Source: a marine actinobacterium PHSC20C1 (GTDB lineage Bacteria; Actinomycetota; Actinomycetes; Actinomycetales; Microbacteriaceae). From it: a stretch of DNA of 64,000 bases. The notes beneath the pieces are model-generated. The model was not told the DNA's origin and made no database searches. It saw nothing but the letters and a program-made list of their open reading frames with translations. The position numbers and the translations under genes were made by a program. Position 1 is the first letter of the stretch. Each line of letters opens with the position of its first letter. Below are positions 18,515 through 27,424 of the stretch, piece after piece. The stretch spans positions 2,180,064 through 2,244,063 of the forward strand of contig CH672415.1 in the NCBI GenBank assembly GCA_000153145.1, given 5' to 3'.

Positions 18515-19021
18515 ATGGGCACGGTCGAGCCACGACTGACGCTGCTAGATCGAGCGTTCTACGTCAGCCTGATTCTCAAAGGCTTAGATGGTGTGCTCGA
18601 GCTCATTGGCGGAATCCTGTTGCTCGTCGTTACTCCGGCACAGATCGGTGCTATCGCGCGGTTCCTGACCCTGCACGAGCTTTCTGAAGATCCGCGCGAT
18701 TTCATCGCGAACGCCGTGCTCAATCTGGTGGATGGCCTCAACGTTTCGGTCGCACTATTTGGTGCTATCTATCTTCTGCTACATGGAGTGGTGAAAGTCG
18801 TTCTGGTGTGGGCTGTGCTCCGCGATCGACTCTGGGCCTATCCGTGGTTGATTGCATTTCTTCTCCTCTTCATCGCCTATCAAAGCTATGAACTCATTGT
18901 GGCCTTCAGTTGGGCGTTGCTGCTCTTGACCGTTTTCGACATTTTCATCGTGTACCTGACCGTTCGCGAATATGGCATCCACAAGTCCAGACGCCGTCGC
19001 TCGATAAGACGAGAGGAGTAG
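18515..19021 (+). CDS. DUF2127 family membrane protein
   Basis: A 168-residue integral membrane protein with four hydrophobic helices. The start LDRAFYVSLILKGLDGVLEL, the HGVVKVVLVWAVLRDRLWAYP loop and the basic C-terminus fit DUF2127. Function unknown. A TCAGCCGAGAGGATGA stretch gives a ribosome site before the ATG. It precedes the ABC exporter operon by 85 bp. Confidence 0.82.
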   Translation: MGTVEPRLTLLDRAFYVSLILKGLDGVLELIGGILLLVVTPAQIGAIARFLTLHELSEDPRDFIANAVLNLVDGLNVSVALFGAIYLLLHGVVKVVLVWAVLRDRLWAYPWLIAFLLLFIAYQSYELIVAFSWALLLLTVFDIFIVYLTVREYGIHKSRRRRSIRREE

Positions 19022-19106
19022 CGAAACGAGCGGGCCGTTGTAGGGAAACAATCAGGAACGGTCGCTCTCATCGTGGTCTCACGAAAGCGTGAATACGGTC
19101 AGTTGC

Positions 19107-19844
19107 ATGAAGAACTTAGCAATCGCGACCGGCAATCTGTCTAAGTCGTATGGATCCAAGTTGGCGCTCGACGCTCTGTCACTAGAAGTCGCTGCTGGCG
19201 AAGTCTTTGGCCTGCTTGGCCATAACGGAGCAGGCAAGACGACCACGGTGAACGTGCTTACGACGCTGCTTGAGCCAACCCACGGAAACGCCGAGGTCGC
19301 GGGCCACAGCGTGACTGCCGATGCCATGGCCGTACGGCGAGCAATCGGGTATTTGCCGGAGAACGTGCAGTTCTACGACAGCCTCACCCTGATGGAGAAT
19401 TTGCGGTTCTTCGCTCAGCTCTCGGGATTGAGTCGGCCGGATCAGCGTATCGGCGACGTCCTGCGCATCCTCGACTTTGAAGGGCAAGAGCGTCAGCGGC
19501 TCGGTTCGTTCAGCAAGGGAATGCGGCAGCGTGTTGGCATAGCCCAAGCGATCTTGCATTCTCCGTCAGTACTGTTTCTCGATGAGCCGACCTCAGGCCT
19601 AGATCCGGAGGGGGTGCGCACCCTTCGAGAGACCATCGTGCGCTTGAACTCCGAATTCGGCATGACAATCTTCATGAACACTCACCTGCTGTCGGAGGTG
19701 ACGAAAACGTGTACAAGCATCGGAATCCTTCGGGGAGGAAAACTTGTGCATCAGGACACTCTTGCCCAAACACTTGCCGACTTCCCTGGCGAAGATTCGC
19801 TTGAGCAGATCTATTTCCAGTTGGAGTCGGAGCAAGTTTCGTGA
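19107..19844 (+). CDS. ABC transporter ATP-binding protein
   Basis: A 245-residue ABC ATPase with Walker A GHNGAGKTT (~38-46), signature FSKGMRQRVGIAQA, Walker B VLFLDEPTSGLD and the C-terminal switch region MNTHLLSEV. It resembles NosF/CcmA-type exporters with two ABC-2 permeases. The start is uncertain between ATG 19107 and an in-frame GTG 19089; neither has a strong ribosome site. It overlaps the first permease by 4 bp (GTGA). Confidence 0.85.
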   Translation: MKNLAIATGNLSKSYGSKLALDALSLEVAAGEVFGLLGHNGAGKTTTVNVLTTLLEPTHGNAEVAGHSVTADAMAVRRAIGYLPENVQFYDSLTLMENLRFFAQLSGLSRPDQRIGDVLRILDFEGQERQRLGSFSKGMRQRVGIAQAILHSPSVLFLDEPTSGLDPEGVRTLRETIVRLNSEFGMTIFMNTHLLSEVTKTCTSIGILRGGKLVHQDTLAQTLADFPGEDSLEQIYFQLESEQVS

Positions 19845-20740
19845 ACACGTTCCTAGTGAGCGCCCGACATGAGATGCTCAACACTCGCCGGGCTCGCACG
19901 GCCCATCTGCTCCTCATCGTATTCATCGGGATGGTCATTGCGTCCTCGGTGATCGGGTGGGTTACGAATCAGACCGTAACCGGCATCTATGAGAAGGTGG
20001 TCGCCGACGGACTGACCATGGCGCCGAATCCGTTTACCGGGGTCACCCCGCTCTACTACACCCGCAACGCGGTCATCTATGTGCTCCTGATCGGCTCTCT
20101 GATGGCCATCGTGCTCGGGGTTCAGTCGACGCTGCGGGATCGGAAGATGTCGACAGCAGACCTGATTTTGAGTCGCCCTGTGAATTCTTCCGCTCGACTG
20201 ATCGGTCAGTTGGCCGGGCTCGGGGCGGTGCTTGCGGCGGTGATTTCGATCAGCCTGTCCGTGAGTTGGGTGATCGTCAGCATCATCAACAGGGCACCAC
20301 TCGGATGGGCGGATACCGGGCGCATAATCGCGTTTGGACTCCTGTCGTGGGTTCTGCTCATGACGTTTGCGCTACTCGGCATGCTTTCTGGGCTCCGAAG
20401 CAAGCGAGAGACGACCGCGCTCCTGGTGCCGTTCGTGATCTGGAGCGCTGTTGCATTCGTGCTCCCGCAGATCGGCACAGCGGCACGTCCTGTTTCGCTG
20501 CTCAACCCGGTTCCTGCGGTGAGTTCAACGGGCGGCTACTTCGATGTTGTGTCGGCGATCACCGGCCCTCTTTCCGTAACGGAACAGTTCAAGCGAGCGT
20601 CGAGCATCATCCTGCAGGACTCCGCTGTGACCGGGAGTGCTACACCCAGCATCCTGATCCTGTTGGCGTACCTAGCTGTCATGACGGTGATCGTCGTGGC
20701 AACCCCGCGCAATCGAATGAGGAGTGGCCTCCATGAATAG
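19841..20740 (+). CDS. ABC-2 type permease (first of pair)
   Basis: A 299-residue membrane protein with about six helices. RTAHLLLIVFIGMVIASSV is helix 1, and VLGVQSTLRDRKMSTADLILSRPVNSS is the conserved ABC-2 cytoplasmic loop facing the ATPase. It pairs with the next permease and the upstream ATPase to form an exporter of unknown substrate. GTG start overlaps the ATPase stop; the next gene overlaps this one by 8 bp. Confidence 0.82.
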   Translation: MNTFLVSARHEMLNTRRARTAHLLLIVFIGMVIASSVIGWVTNQTVTGIYEKVVADGLTMAPNPFTGVTPLYYTRNAVIYVLLIGSLMAIVLGVQSTLRDRKMSTADLILSRPVNSSARLIGQLAGLGAVLAAVISISLSVSWVIVSIINRAPLGWADTGRIIAFGLLSWVLLMTFALLGMLSGLRSKRETTALLVPFVIWSAVAFVLPQIGTAARPVSLLNPVPAVSSTGGYFDVVSAITGPLSVTEQFKRASSIILQDSAVTGSATPSILILLAYLAVMTVIVVATPRNRMRSGLHE

Positions 20741-21704
20741 CACTTGGACTATCGCGCAAAAGGAGCTTCTTGACCTGCGTCGTGATCGGCTTTTCGGGAT
20801 ACTCATCATCTTTCTTGCAGTGGCTACACTGATTTCTGTAGGAGTGGCGGCAGCAAGTTTCCGCACCGAACTGGACGCCTACAACCTGTACGTTCAGCAA
20901 CTGTCTGCCAGCGGAAGTGCGACGGTACCAGCCGCTCCTCTCCTGTTCCCCCTCCAGCTACTTCGTGGGGGAGTCGAGTACCTCGAGATACTGGGGGCGC
21001 TCTTTGCGATTGTTCTCGGATATGGGACAGTCGCTAAGGAAAAGTACCGAGGCACTCTCCAGCTACTCTTGAGCCGGCCAGTGGGTCGCTTCGCAATTCC
21101 TGCGGGCAAGGTGCTGGGCCTCGCCGTGGTGTGGCTCGTCGTTGTCGCGCTGTTGACGGTGATGACGACTGCCGCGATTCTCGTGATCGGGAATGCGCCG
21201 CTGCAGGGAATTGACATCGCCCGGATACTCATCGCCGCTCTGATCGCCTGGGTCTATCTGGTGTTCTGGAGTTCTTTGGCGATCGGAGTGACCGCACTGT
21301 CGCACAGGCTCAGTACCGGCCTCATCGTGTCCATTGTGGTGTGGTTGGCATTCGTGCTGATCATCCCCCAGATCGGCGACACCATGGACCCAGACAACCA
21401 GGTCCCTGGAGGGCTGTTCGCGACGCTCAACATCCTGAAGGCAGACGAGTTGAAAGTTCTCGCAAATTTCGCGGGCTTCGATGGCATCCGCAACGGAATC
21501 GAAGTCTCGTCCGTCACCAAGCACTTCGAACGGCTTTCGTTCGCGTTCCTAGGAGTTAAGGACAAGTACAACCAGCTGCCTATTGGTCTCGTGTGGCTCG
21601 ACATGTGGGGCTACGCCATCACACTCGCGGCGGCGACCCTCGCCTCCGTGACTTTCGCCGTCGGGGTTACCTCCCGACGCAATCTGCAAAGGAAAATCTC
21701 ATGA
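20733..21704 (+). CDS. ABC-2 type permease (second of pair)
   Basis: A 323-residue membrane protein with about six helices and the loop YGTVAKEKYRGTLQLLLSRPVGR, homologous in style to the first permease. A long extracytoplasmic region lies between helix 1 and 2 (residues ~40-85). ATG 20733 is chosen because GGAG lies 8 bases upstream; an in-frame GTG at 20724 exists. It resembles NosY-type permeases; the substrate is unknown. Confidence 0.82.
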   Translation: MNSTWTIAQKELLDLRRDRLFGILIIFLAVATLISVGVAAASFRTELDAYNLYVQQLSASGSATVPAAPLLFPLQLLRGGVEYLEILGALFAIVLGYGTVAKEKYRGTLQLLLSRPVGRFAIPAGKVLGLAVVWLVVVALLTVMTTAAILVIGNAPLQGIDIARILIAALIAWVYLVFWSSLAIGVTALSHRLSTGLIVSIVVWLAFVLIIPQIGDTMDPDNQVPGGLFATLNILKADELKVLANFAGFDGIRNGIEVSSVTKHFERLSFAFLGVKDKYNQLPIGLVWLDMWGYAITLAAATLASVTFAVGVTSRRNLQRKIS

Positions 21705-22270
21705 AAAAACGACTGCTCGTTCCCATCGCGCTGATAGCGTCCCTATCGGTCATCGGGCTCGCAGGCTGCCAAGCCGCCTCTCCTGCACCGACCAGCTCGC
21801 AAGCGGCCGGCACAGGATCCTCAACCGCTGCAGTGCTTCCTGTTGACTCGAACCCCATCGTCAACGCGAGCTCTGTTGTGGGGCTGACAGTCGTTTCCGC
21901 GGCTGCCGAAGACAACGTCGACCCATCAACCAACGCCGCAATCAGTGATCGCCTCCAAGTGACCGTGCGCAATGACACCACAAACGAACTGTCATCCTTC
22001 GAGGTCTACTACGTCATGAAAGATGTGACGACCGGCCAAAGCGAGGCCTACTATCAAGCTCTGACCGGGTTCACGCTCGCTGCGGGCGCAACAACCACAT
22101 TGTCGTTTGACGGTGAGGCCGGGGCCGGTCACTTCCCAGAGAACACTTTCAGCATCTACCGAAGCTCCAAGAATCAAGTGGACTTCACAATCGAAGTCAG
22201 TGCCGCCGGAGTCCAAGTCGCCAATGCAACGGCCACGAAGGGATCTGGAGAAGGAGATGCCGCCGACTAA
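21701..22270 (+). CDS. Lipoprotein of the ABC operon
   Basis: A 189-residue secreted lipoprotein. The signal MKKRLLVPIALIASLSVIG ends in the lipobox LAGC with Cys23. A Ser/Thr/Ala-rich linker follows, then a beta-rich domain (DRLQVTVRNDTTNELSSFEV) resembling FxLYD/DUF4352-type immunoglobulin-like folds. The ATG overlaps the permease stop (ATGA) and AAAGGAAAA is a good ribosome site. It is probably the extracytoplasmic partner of the two permeases; function unknown. Confidence 0.78.
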   Translation: MKKRLLVPIALIASLSVIGLAGCQAASPAPTSSQAAGTGSSTAAVLPVDSNPIVNASSVVGLTVVSAAAEDNVDPSTNAAISDRLQVTVRNDTTNELSSFEVYYVMKDVTTGQSEAYYQALTGFTLAAGATTTLSFDGEAGAGHFPENTFSIYRSSKNQVDFTIEVSAAGVQVANATATKGSGEGDAAD

Positions 22271-22356
22271 CGGGCGTTTTCTGATGCGGACGCAGAACCA
22301 AAGAAAAGCGGAAAGTGCAGCGAGCAGCGTGCTCAAACCTCGACAGGAGTTTCACC

Positions 22357-23031
22357 ATGCTTAAACTCGGCTGGCCCTGGGCCGCGCCTAGGGGCGCGCT
22401 CATCGGGGCATCAGGAGTCATCCTCGTCGCACTCAGTGGACTAGTTGTTCGTTTTGTTTGGCAGAACCGACCAACTGTGGTGGACACGTGGTGGCATGAC
22501 CTGATGGCTGCCCAAAACAATGGCGCAGTCGATGTCACAGCGCGGTTCCTCAATTCATTCGGGGGAACCGTGTCAATGTCTCTGGTGACTGCGGTGATCG
22601 TCGGGGTGCTCCTCGTCGCCAAAAAATGGCGCGAGAGCATAATCATCGGGCTGACAGTTGTGCTCGCCTCTGGGGTATCCACGGTCTTGAAAATATTGAT
22701 CGCACGGCCCAGACCGATAGACGGAGTAGTGGGGGTTGGCCTCGACTCCTTTCCCTCCGGCCACACAACGGTGGCCGCGGCGCTCATGGTGGCCCTCGCT
22801 TTCGCATTCCCCCGAGTGTGGACCTGGGCTGTTGCCGGAATCTGGATCACGAGTATGGCGCTCAGCCGAACCTACTTGCTGGTGCACTGGATCTCGGATG
22901 TGCTTGCGGCTGCAGTGCTGGGCGCGTCCATGGCTTTGTTGGTATCTGCCCTATTCACTTCGGTGCACGCTGGCCGCCACTCTGCAGGGAGTTCCCTGAA
23001 GATGAGCGTTCGCGAACGCTCATCTTCCTAA
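22357..23031 (+). CDS. PAP2-family phosphatase
   Basis: A 224-residue integral membrane phosphatase with six helices. The three acid-phosphatase motifs are present: KILIARPRP, PSGHTT and SRTYLLVHWISDV. It probably dephosphorylates undecaprenyl pyrophosphate or a lipid phosphate at the outer face of the membrane. ATG 22357 has CAGGAG upstream and is preferred to an in-frame GTG at 22315. It lies 86 bp after the lipoprotein gene and may be part of the same transcript. Confidence 0.87.
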   Translation: MLKLGWPWAAPRGALIGASGVILVALSGLVVRFVWQNRPTVVDTWWHDLMAAQNNGAVDVTARFLNSFGGTVSMSLVTAVIVGVLLVAKKWRESIIIGLTVVLASGVSTVLKILIARPRPIDGVVGVGLDSFPSGHTTVAAALMVALAFAFPRVWTWAVAGIWITSMALSRTYLLVHWISDVLAAAVLGASMALLVSALFTSVHAGRHSAGSSLKMSVRERSSS

Positions 23032-23136
23032 CGGAAGGCAGAACACAGCAACTGAAAGTGCTGCCGTGCACCCTGACAGCCGTCGACGCCTCGATCGGGA
23101 CTGACGCACGGCGTCCAGAGACTAGGCTCGGGCGTT

Positions 23137-23676
23137 ATGGCAACTGGCTCAACAATGCACACCTTTACCGTGCAACTCGCCGACGTCGATCGCGGCGTCT
23201 ACGACGACTTCACGCTTCGGGTGGCACGTCATCCGTCAGAAACAGACCTGTACATGGTGACACGCCTGCTGGCCTACTGCCTCGAATACGAAGAGGGAAT
23301 CGCCTTCAGCGAAGGGGTCTCCTCTACTGATGAGCCTGCAGTCCTCGTGCGCGATCTCACCGGAACTATCACCGCGTGGATCGAAGTTGGCGCCCCCGAT
23401 GCGGCCAGACTGCACTACGGCAGCAAGTTGGCAGACCGAGTAGCGGTCTACACGCACCGCGATCCGGCAAAAGTTGCTGCAGCATGGGTGGGCAAGAAGA
23501 TCCACCAGGCCGAGGCAATTACGCTTCGCAGCTTCGACCCCGGATTCATTGAGGATGCCGTTACAGCTCTTGAGCGCCGCAACACACTCACGCTGTCGGT
23601 GACCGAGGCGCAACTCTATCTAGACCTCAACGGCACGTCGCTCACGTCTGCACTGCACGACCACGGCGCTGTCTAG
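23137..23676 (+). CDS. YaeQ family protein
   Basis: A 179-residue cytosolic protein matching YaeQ: FTVQLADVDRGVYDDF, ARHPSETDLYMVTRLLAYCL, EEGIAFSEG and the C-terminal LSVTEAQLYLDLNG. YaeQ proteins have a PD-(D/E)XK nuclease-like fold with no established function; the acidic and Lys residues needed for such a site (DLTGTITAWIEVGAPD) are retained. Single gene, 105 bp after the PAP2 gene. Confidence 0.85.
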   Translation: MATGSTMHTFTVQLADVDRGVYDDFTLRVARHPSETDLYMVTRLLAYCLEYEEGIAFSEGVSSTDEPAVLVRDLTGTITAWIEVGAPDAARLHYGSKLADRVAVYTHRDPAKVAAAWVGKKIHQAEAITLRSFDPGFIEDAVTALERRNTLTLSVTEAQLYLDLNGTSLTSALHDHGAV

Positions 23677-23727
23677 ACAGGAACTCAGGTTGCTCCAGAA
23701 AACAGCCAGCACAGTATCATCGCGGTG

Positions 23728-24477
23728 ATGACTACTTCTTCTCGCCGAGGTTTGCATGGGCACGTTGTTGATGTGCTTGGGCATCGCATCATGCGCGGCG
23801 AGCTGGTATCTGGCGACATCATGGACCCGGATGCTCTCCTCGCCGAATTTCAGGTGAGCCGCACCGTTCTCCGCGAAGCCATCAAAGTACTCACCGCTAA
23901 AGGGCTAGTGGATGCGCGCCCGCGCTTGGGAACTTATGTGACCGAACGCGAGCGCTGGCAGTTGCTCGACGGCGATGTCATGACCTGGCGTTCTGAAGGT
24001 TTCCCCGACCCACTACTTGTTCTGGAGCTCAGTGAAGTGCGCCAAGTTCTTGAGCCAGCGGCAGCACGACTAGCCGCGGTCCGGCGCACAGAGGAACAGC
24101 GTGCCGACATCGAGAACGCGATGCTCGCGCTCGTGGCGACGTTCGAGAGTACAGAAGCTGCATCGCATGTCGCAGCCGACCTGGCGTTTCATCGGGCAGT
24201 GCTTGCAGCATCCGGCAACGAACTGTTGGCACGCTTCGAAGTGGTGCTGGAACCCGCGCTACACGCGCGAAATGAGCTCGCCTTCGAGCACGAAACGACG
24301 ACTCATTTCTTGGACTCGCACCGTGCCGTTGTCGAGGCCATCATCGCCCAAGATGCCGATCGAGCTCACGCGACGATGACAGTGCTCATGGATCAGTCGG
24401 CCCGTGATTCTGAAGCGATCGTGATCAAGGATGCTGCCGGTGCGGCCCTCGTGAATACTCGCACGCGAGCGCTGTGA
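23728..24477 (+). CDS. FadR/GntR family regulator
   Basis: A 249-residue regulator with an N-terminal GntR winged helix (residues ~5-75, DPDALLAEFQVSRTVLREAIKVL) and a C-terminal FCD helical ligand-binding domain with the metal-ligand pattern (DLAFHRAVLAASGN, HRAVVEAI). This subfamily usually controls sugar-acid or gluconate use. The SDR dehydrogenase gene begins at its stop codon, so it probably regulates that operon. Confidence 0.87.
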   Translation: MTTSSRRGLHGHVVDVLGHRIMRGELVSGDIMDPDALLAEFQVSRTVLREAIKVLTAKGLVDARPRLGTYVTERERWQLLDGDVMTWRSEGFPDPLLVLELSEVRQVLEPAAARLAAVRRTEEQRADIENAMLALVATFESTEAASHVAADLAFHRAVLAASGNELLARFEVVLEPALHARNELAFEHETTTHFLDSHRAVVEAIIAQDADRAHATMTVLMDQSARDSEAIVIKDAAGAALVNTRTRAL

Positions 24478-25232
24478 TGGGGGCGCAGAATCAAATGAAA
24501 CGAACGGTACTTATCACCGGCGCAGCCCATGGCATTGGAGCTGCGACCGCACGCACCTTCGCCGCAAGTGGGGACGACGTTGTTGTTGCCGATATCGACA
24601 TTGAGGCGGCTGTCGCCGTCGCCGAGGAGATCCGCGCGGCGGGTGGCACCGCCACCGGCAACATCCTCGACGTTGCAGACCCTGAAGGGTGGGAGGCGCT
24701 CTCGCGAGAGCTGCGCGCAGCCAATCGTCTGCCTGCAGTTGTCGTCAATAACGCTTTCTTTCAGGTCAGAGGCGCCGCGCATGAACAGACTGAAGGCAGT
24801 TGGAACAAGCAGCTTTCGGTGAGTCTGTCATCCGTCTATCGTGCAATGCATACCTTCCACGACACCCTGACTAGAGCGCGCGGCAGCATGGTCAATGTCT
24901 CCAGCGTTCACGGCGTTCTCTCGTGGGCTGAACAACCCGCCTACGGTGCAGCCAAGGGCGGCCTGATCTCGCTCACCCGTCAACTCTCGCTCGACTACGC
25001 ACCTCACGTACGCGTCAATGTTGTGCTGCCCGGGGCGATCGAAACTCGCCAATGGGACCACCAAGGCAAAGACGATCACGACTTGGCCCGCAAGCAAGCA
25101 ACGCTTCAGCGACTCGGCAAGCCAGAAGAAGTCGCGACGGTCATCCAGTTTTTGGCTAGCGAAGGAGCCTCCTACGTCACAGGAGCCTCCCTGCTCGTAG
25201 ATGGCGGAATGACAACGTCTCTCGGCGCATAA
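24477..25232 (+). CDS. SDR family oxidoreductase
   Basis: A 251-residue classical short-chain dehydrogenase. The NAD(P) site is TGAAHGIGAATA, an acidic residue pair after the second strand (VVVADIDIEAAV) suggests NAD preference, and the catalytic Ser/Tyr/Lys are in MVNVSSVHG and PAYGAAKGG. It probably oxidises a polyol or sugar acid under control of the adjacent GntR regulator. Start is uncertain among GTG 24474, ATG 24477 and ATG 24495, all in frame; GGGGG before 24495 could be its ribosome site. Confidence 0.82.
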   Translation: MGAQNQMKRTVLITGAAHGIGAATARTFAASGDDVVVADIDIEAAVAVAEEIRAAGGTATGNILDVADPEGWEALSRELRAANRLPAVVVNNAFFQVRGAAHEQTEGSWNKQLSVSLSSVYRAMHTFHDTLTRARGSMVNVSSVHGVLSWAEQPAYGAAKGGLISLTRQLSLDYAPHVRVNVVLPGAIETRQWDHQGKDDHDLARKQATLQRLGKPEEVATVIQFLASEGASYVTGASLLVDGGMTTSLGA

Positions 25233-25296
25233 AACTAGAGATTCACGGGGTGAAGAGTTATCGCGACCCCGAACTGCTGCAACTAGAGTGAACGCC

Positions 25297-25656
25297 ATGG
25301 AACAAGCCACCAACGGGCAGGGCGACTGGCGTGGCGACATGCTTGCCCACATTCGTGAACTCATAATTCAGGCTGAGCCCGACATGGTAGAAGAGGTCAA
25401 ATGGCGAAAGCCGTCGAATCCCGCAGGCGTCGCGGCCTGGAGTTTAGGCGGGCTCATCTGCACCGGCGAAATCTACAAAGACAAAGTAAAATTGACCTTT
25501 GCGAGGGGCGCTTCGCTCGACGATCCTGCAGGGCTCTTCACCAGCAGCCTCGACGCGAATGTCAGGCGCGCCATCGACCTCCACGAGGGCGACACGATTA
25601 ACACCGAAGCCTTCCAAGCGCTCGTGCGGGCTGCAGCAGAACGCAACTCCTCCTAG
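25297..25656 (+). CDS. DUF1801 family protein
   Basis: A 119-residue cytosolic protein of the DUF1801 type: WRGDMLAHIRELIIQAEPD, EEVKWRKPSNPAGVAAW and the C-terminal RAIDLHEGDTINTEAF. The fold is small and helical; function unknown. ATG 25297 is chosen over a GTG three codons earlier. Confidence 0.8.
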   Translation: MEQATNGQGDWRGDMLAHIRELIIQAEPDMVEEVKWRKPSNPAGVAAWSLGGLICTGEIYKDKVKLTFARGASLDDPAGLFTSSLDANVRRAIDLHEGDTINTEAFQALVRAAAERNSS

Positions 25657-25879
25657 TTGATCCAGCCCGCGTTGGTTCGCCAAACGAGCACTAGCTGCTC
25701 CATCCCCACTGCCTACTGAGAGTGTTAAAAACCCGCTCCTTTGGCGATCTCTAAAGTGTTGCCCGAACTGCACTCCTCTCACGGCCCGCGCCCTGCATCC
25801 GTCTGGAACAATGGATGAGAGGCCAGCCGCGTTACAAGCGCGCTCGCGGCCCCGTGACTCTGCACTCGGAAGGAACCTG

Positions 25880-27334
25880 ATGCAACGCGAACACAGCACC
25901 GAATTTGACCGGTGGAATGCCCGCCAAGAATTGGCCGAGGCAATGATCCCGCTCATTGGCGGGCTGTATCGTAATCACGGCATTGTGACGTCCATTCACG
26001 GCCGCCGCCTCATCAACAAGTCGCCGGTCGAAGTCCTCAAGGCTCACCGCTTCGCTCGCCAGCTCAATGAGAGCGAACTGCCGATCGAAGAGACCATGCC
26101 AGTTATGGTCGCCTTGTCGGGGATGCCGCTAAATTCGGCATCCATTGATTTGGCGAAACTGGTGAACCGCTTCCGCGAGGTTGGCGGTGAGCTCGGCGAG
26201 TTCTTGGCGGCCGAGCTTGCGCCAGCACTCAAGAACGGAACTGAGTCGAAGCCAGCGGGAGCGGATGTCGTGCTCTACGGCTTCGGACGCATCGGTCGCC
26301 TGTTGGCCCGCATTCTCATCGCGCATGCAGGCAACGGCGAAGGTCTGCGCCTACGGGCGATTGTTGTGCGCCGAGGTTCAGACAATGACCTCGTGAAGCG
26401 TGCAAGCCTGCTGCGTCGCGACAGCGTGCACGGTCCATTCGAGGGCACGATCTCGGTCGACACTGATGCGAACACGATCCTCGCCAATGGCACGCTCATC
26501 CAGGTCATCTATTCAAATGATCCCGCTACCGTCGACTACACAGAGTACGGAATTTCGGATGCCATCGTCGTGGACAACACCGGTCGCTGGCGTGACGAAG
26601 CGGGCCTCAGCCAGCACCTCAAGTCGAAGGGCGTAAAGCGCGTTCTGCTGACCGCCCCCGGCAAGGGTGAGCTCAAGAACATCGTCTATGGACTCAACCA
26701 TGACTCCATCGTCGACACCGACACCATCCTTTCGGCGGCATCCTGCACGACAAATGCGATCTCACCGGTGTTGAAGGCGATCAACGATGAGTTCGGTATC
26801 GAGCACGGTCATGTCGAGACGGTGCACTCGTACACAAACGACCAGAACCTCACCGACAACTTCCACTCGGGCGATCGTCGGGGCCGCTCGGCACCGATGA
26901 ACATGGTCATCACTGAAACGGGTGCTGCGAAAGCAGTGGCCAAAGCAGTTCCGGAACTTTCCGGTCTGCTTACTGGCAGCGCCATCCGCGTGCCGACGCC
27001 CAATGTGTCAATGGCGATTCTCAACCTCAACCTCGCGAACGCGACGACGCGCGACGAAGTGAACCGCTACCTGCGAAAGCTCTCGCTCGATTCGGCCCTG
27101 CGGCAGCAGATCGACTTCATTGATTCGCCCGAGGTGGTGTCGAGCGACTTCACGGGTTCGCACCGTGCGGGCATCGTCGATGGACTCGCGACGATCAGCA
27201 CCGGCAAGCATTTGGTGTTGTACGTCTGGTACGACAACGAGTTTGGTTACACCAGCCAAGTGGTGCGCGTCATCGAACATATGGGCCACACGCACCCGCA
27301 AGTTATTCCCGAACGCGCCGTAGCCGGGGCATAA
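25880..27334 (+). CDS. gapB: Glyceraldehyde-3-phosphate dehydrogenase, long GapB type
   Basis: A 484-residue GAPDH. Residues ~1-125 form an extra N-terminal helical domain (EHSTEFDRWNARQELAEAMI), absent from the usual ~335-residue enzyme but present in the ~480-residue actinobacterial GapB, which in Corynebacterium works in gluconeogenesis. The Rossmann motif VLYGFGRIGRLLARI follows, then catalytic Cys289 in SAASCTTNAISPVL. A strong GGAAGGAACC precedes ATG 25880. Cofactor preference cannot be settled by eye. Confidence 0.9.
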   Translation: MQREHSTEFDRWNARQELAEAMIPLIGGLYRNHGIVTSIHGRRLINKSPVEVLKAHRFARQLNESELPIEETMPVMVALSGMPLNSASIDLAKLVNRFREVGGELGEFLAAELAPALKNGTESKPAGADVVLYGFGRIGRLLARILIAHAGNGEGLRLRAIVVRRGSDNDLVKRASLLRRDSVHGPFEGTISVDTDANTILANGTLIQVIYSNDPATVDYTEYGISDAIVVDNTGRWRDEAGLSQHLKSKGVKRVLLTAPGKGELKNIVYGLNHDSIVDTDTILSAASCTTNAISPVLKAINDEFGIEHGHVETVHSYTNDQNLTDNFHSGDRRGRSAPMNMVITETGAAKAVAKAVPELSGLLTGSAIRVPTPNVSMAILNLNLANATTRDEVNRYLRKLSLDSALRQQIDFIDSPEVVSSDFTGSHRAGIVDGLATISTGKHLVLYVWYDNEFGYTSQVVRVIEHMGHTHPQVIPERAVAGA

Positions 27335-27424
27335 TTCTCCGAACTGTGATCGTGTTACAGCGGCGGGGAACGCTGTGAGCGTAACAAAGGAAAACTCTCA
27401 GCGCCGGCGTGTGAACATCGTTAA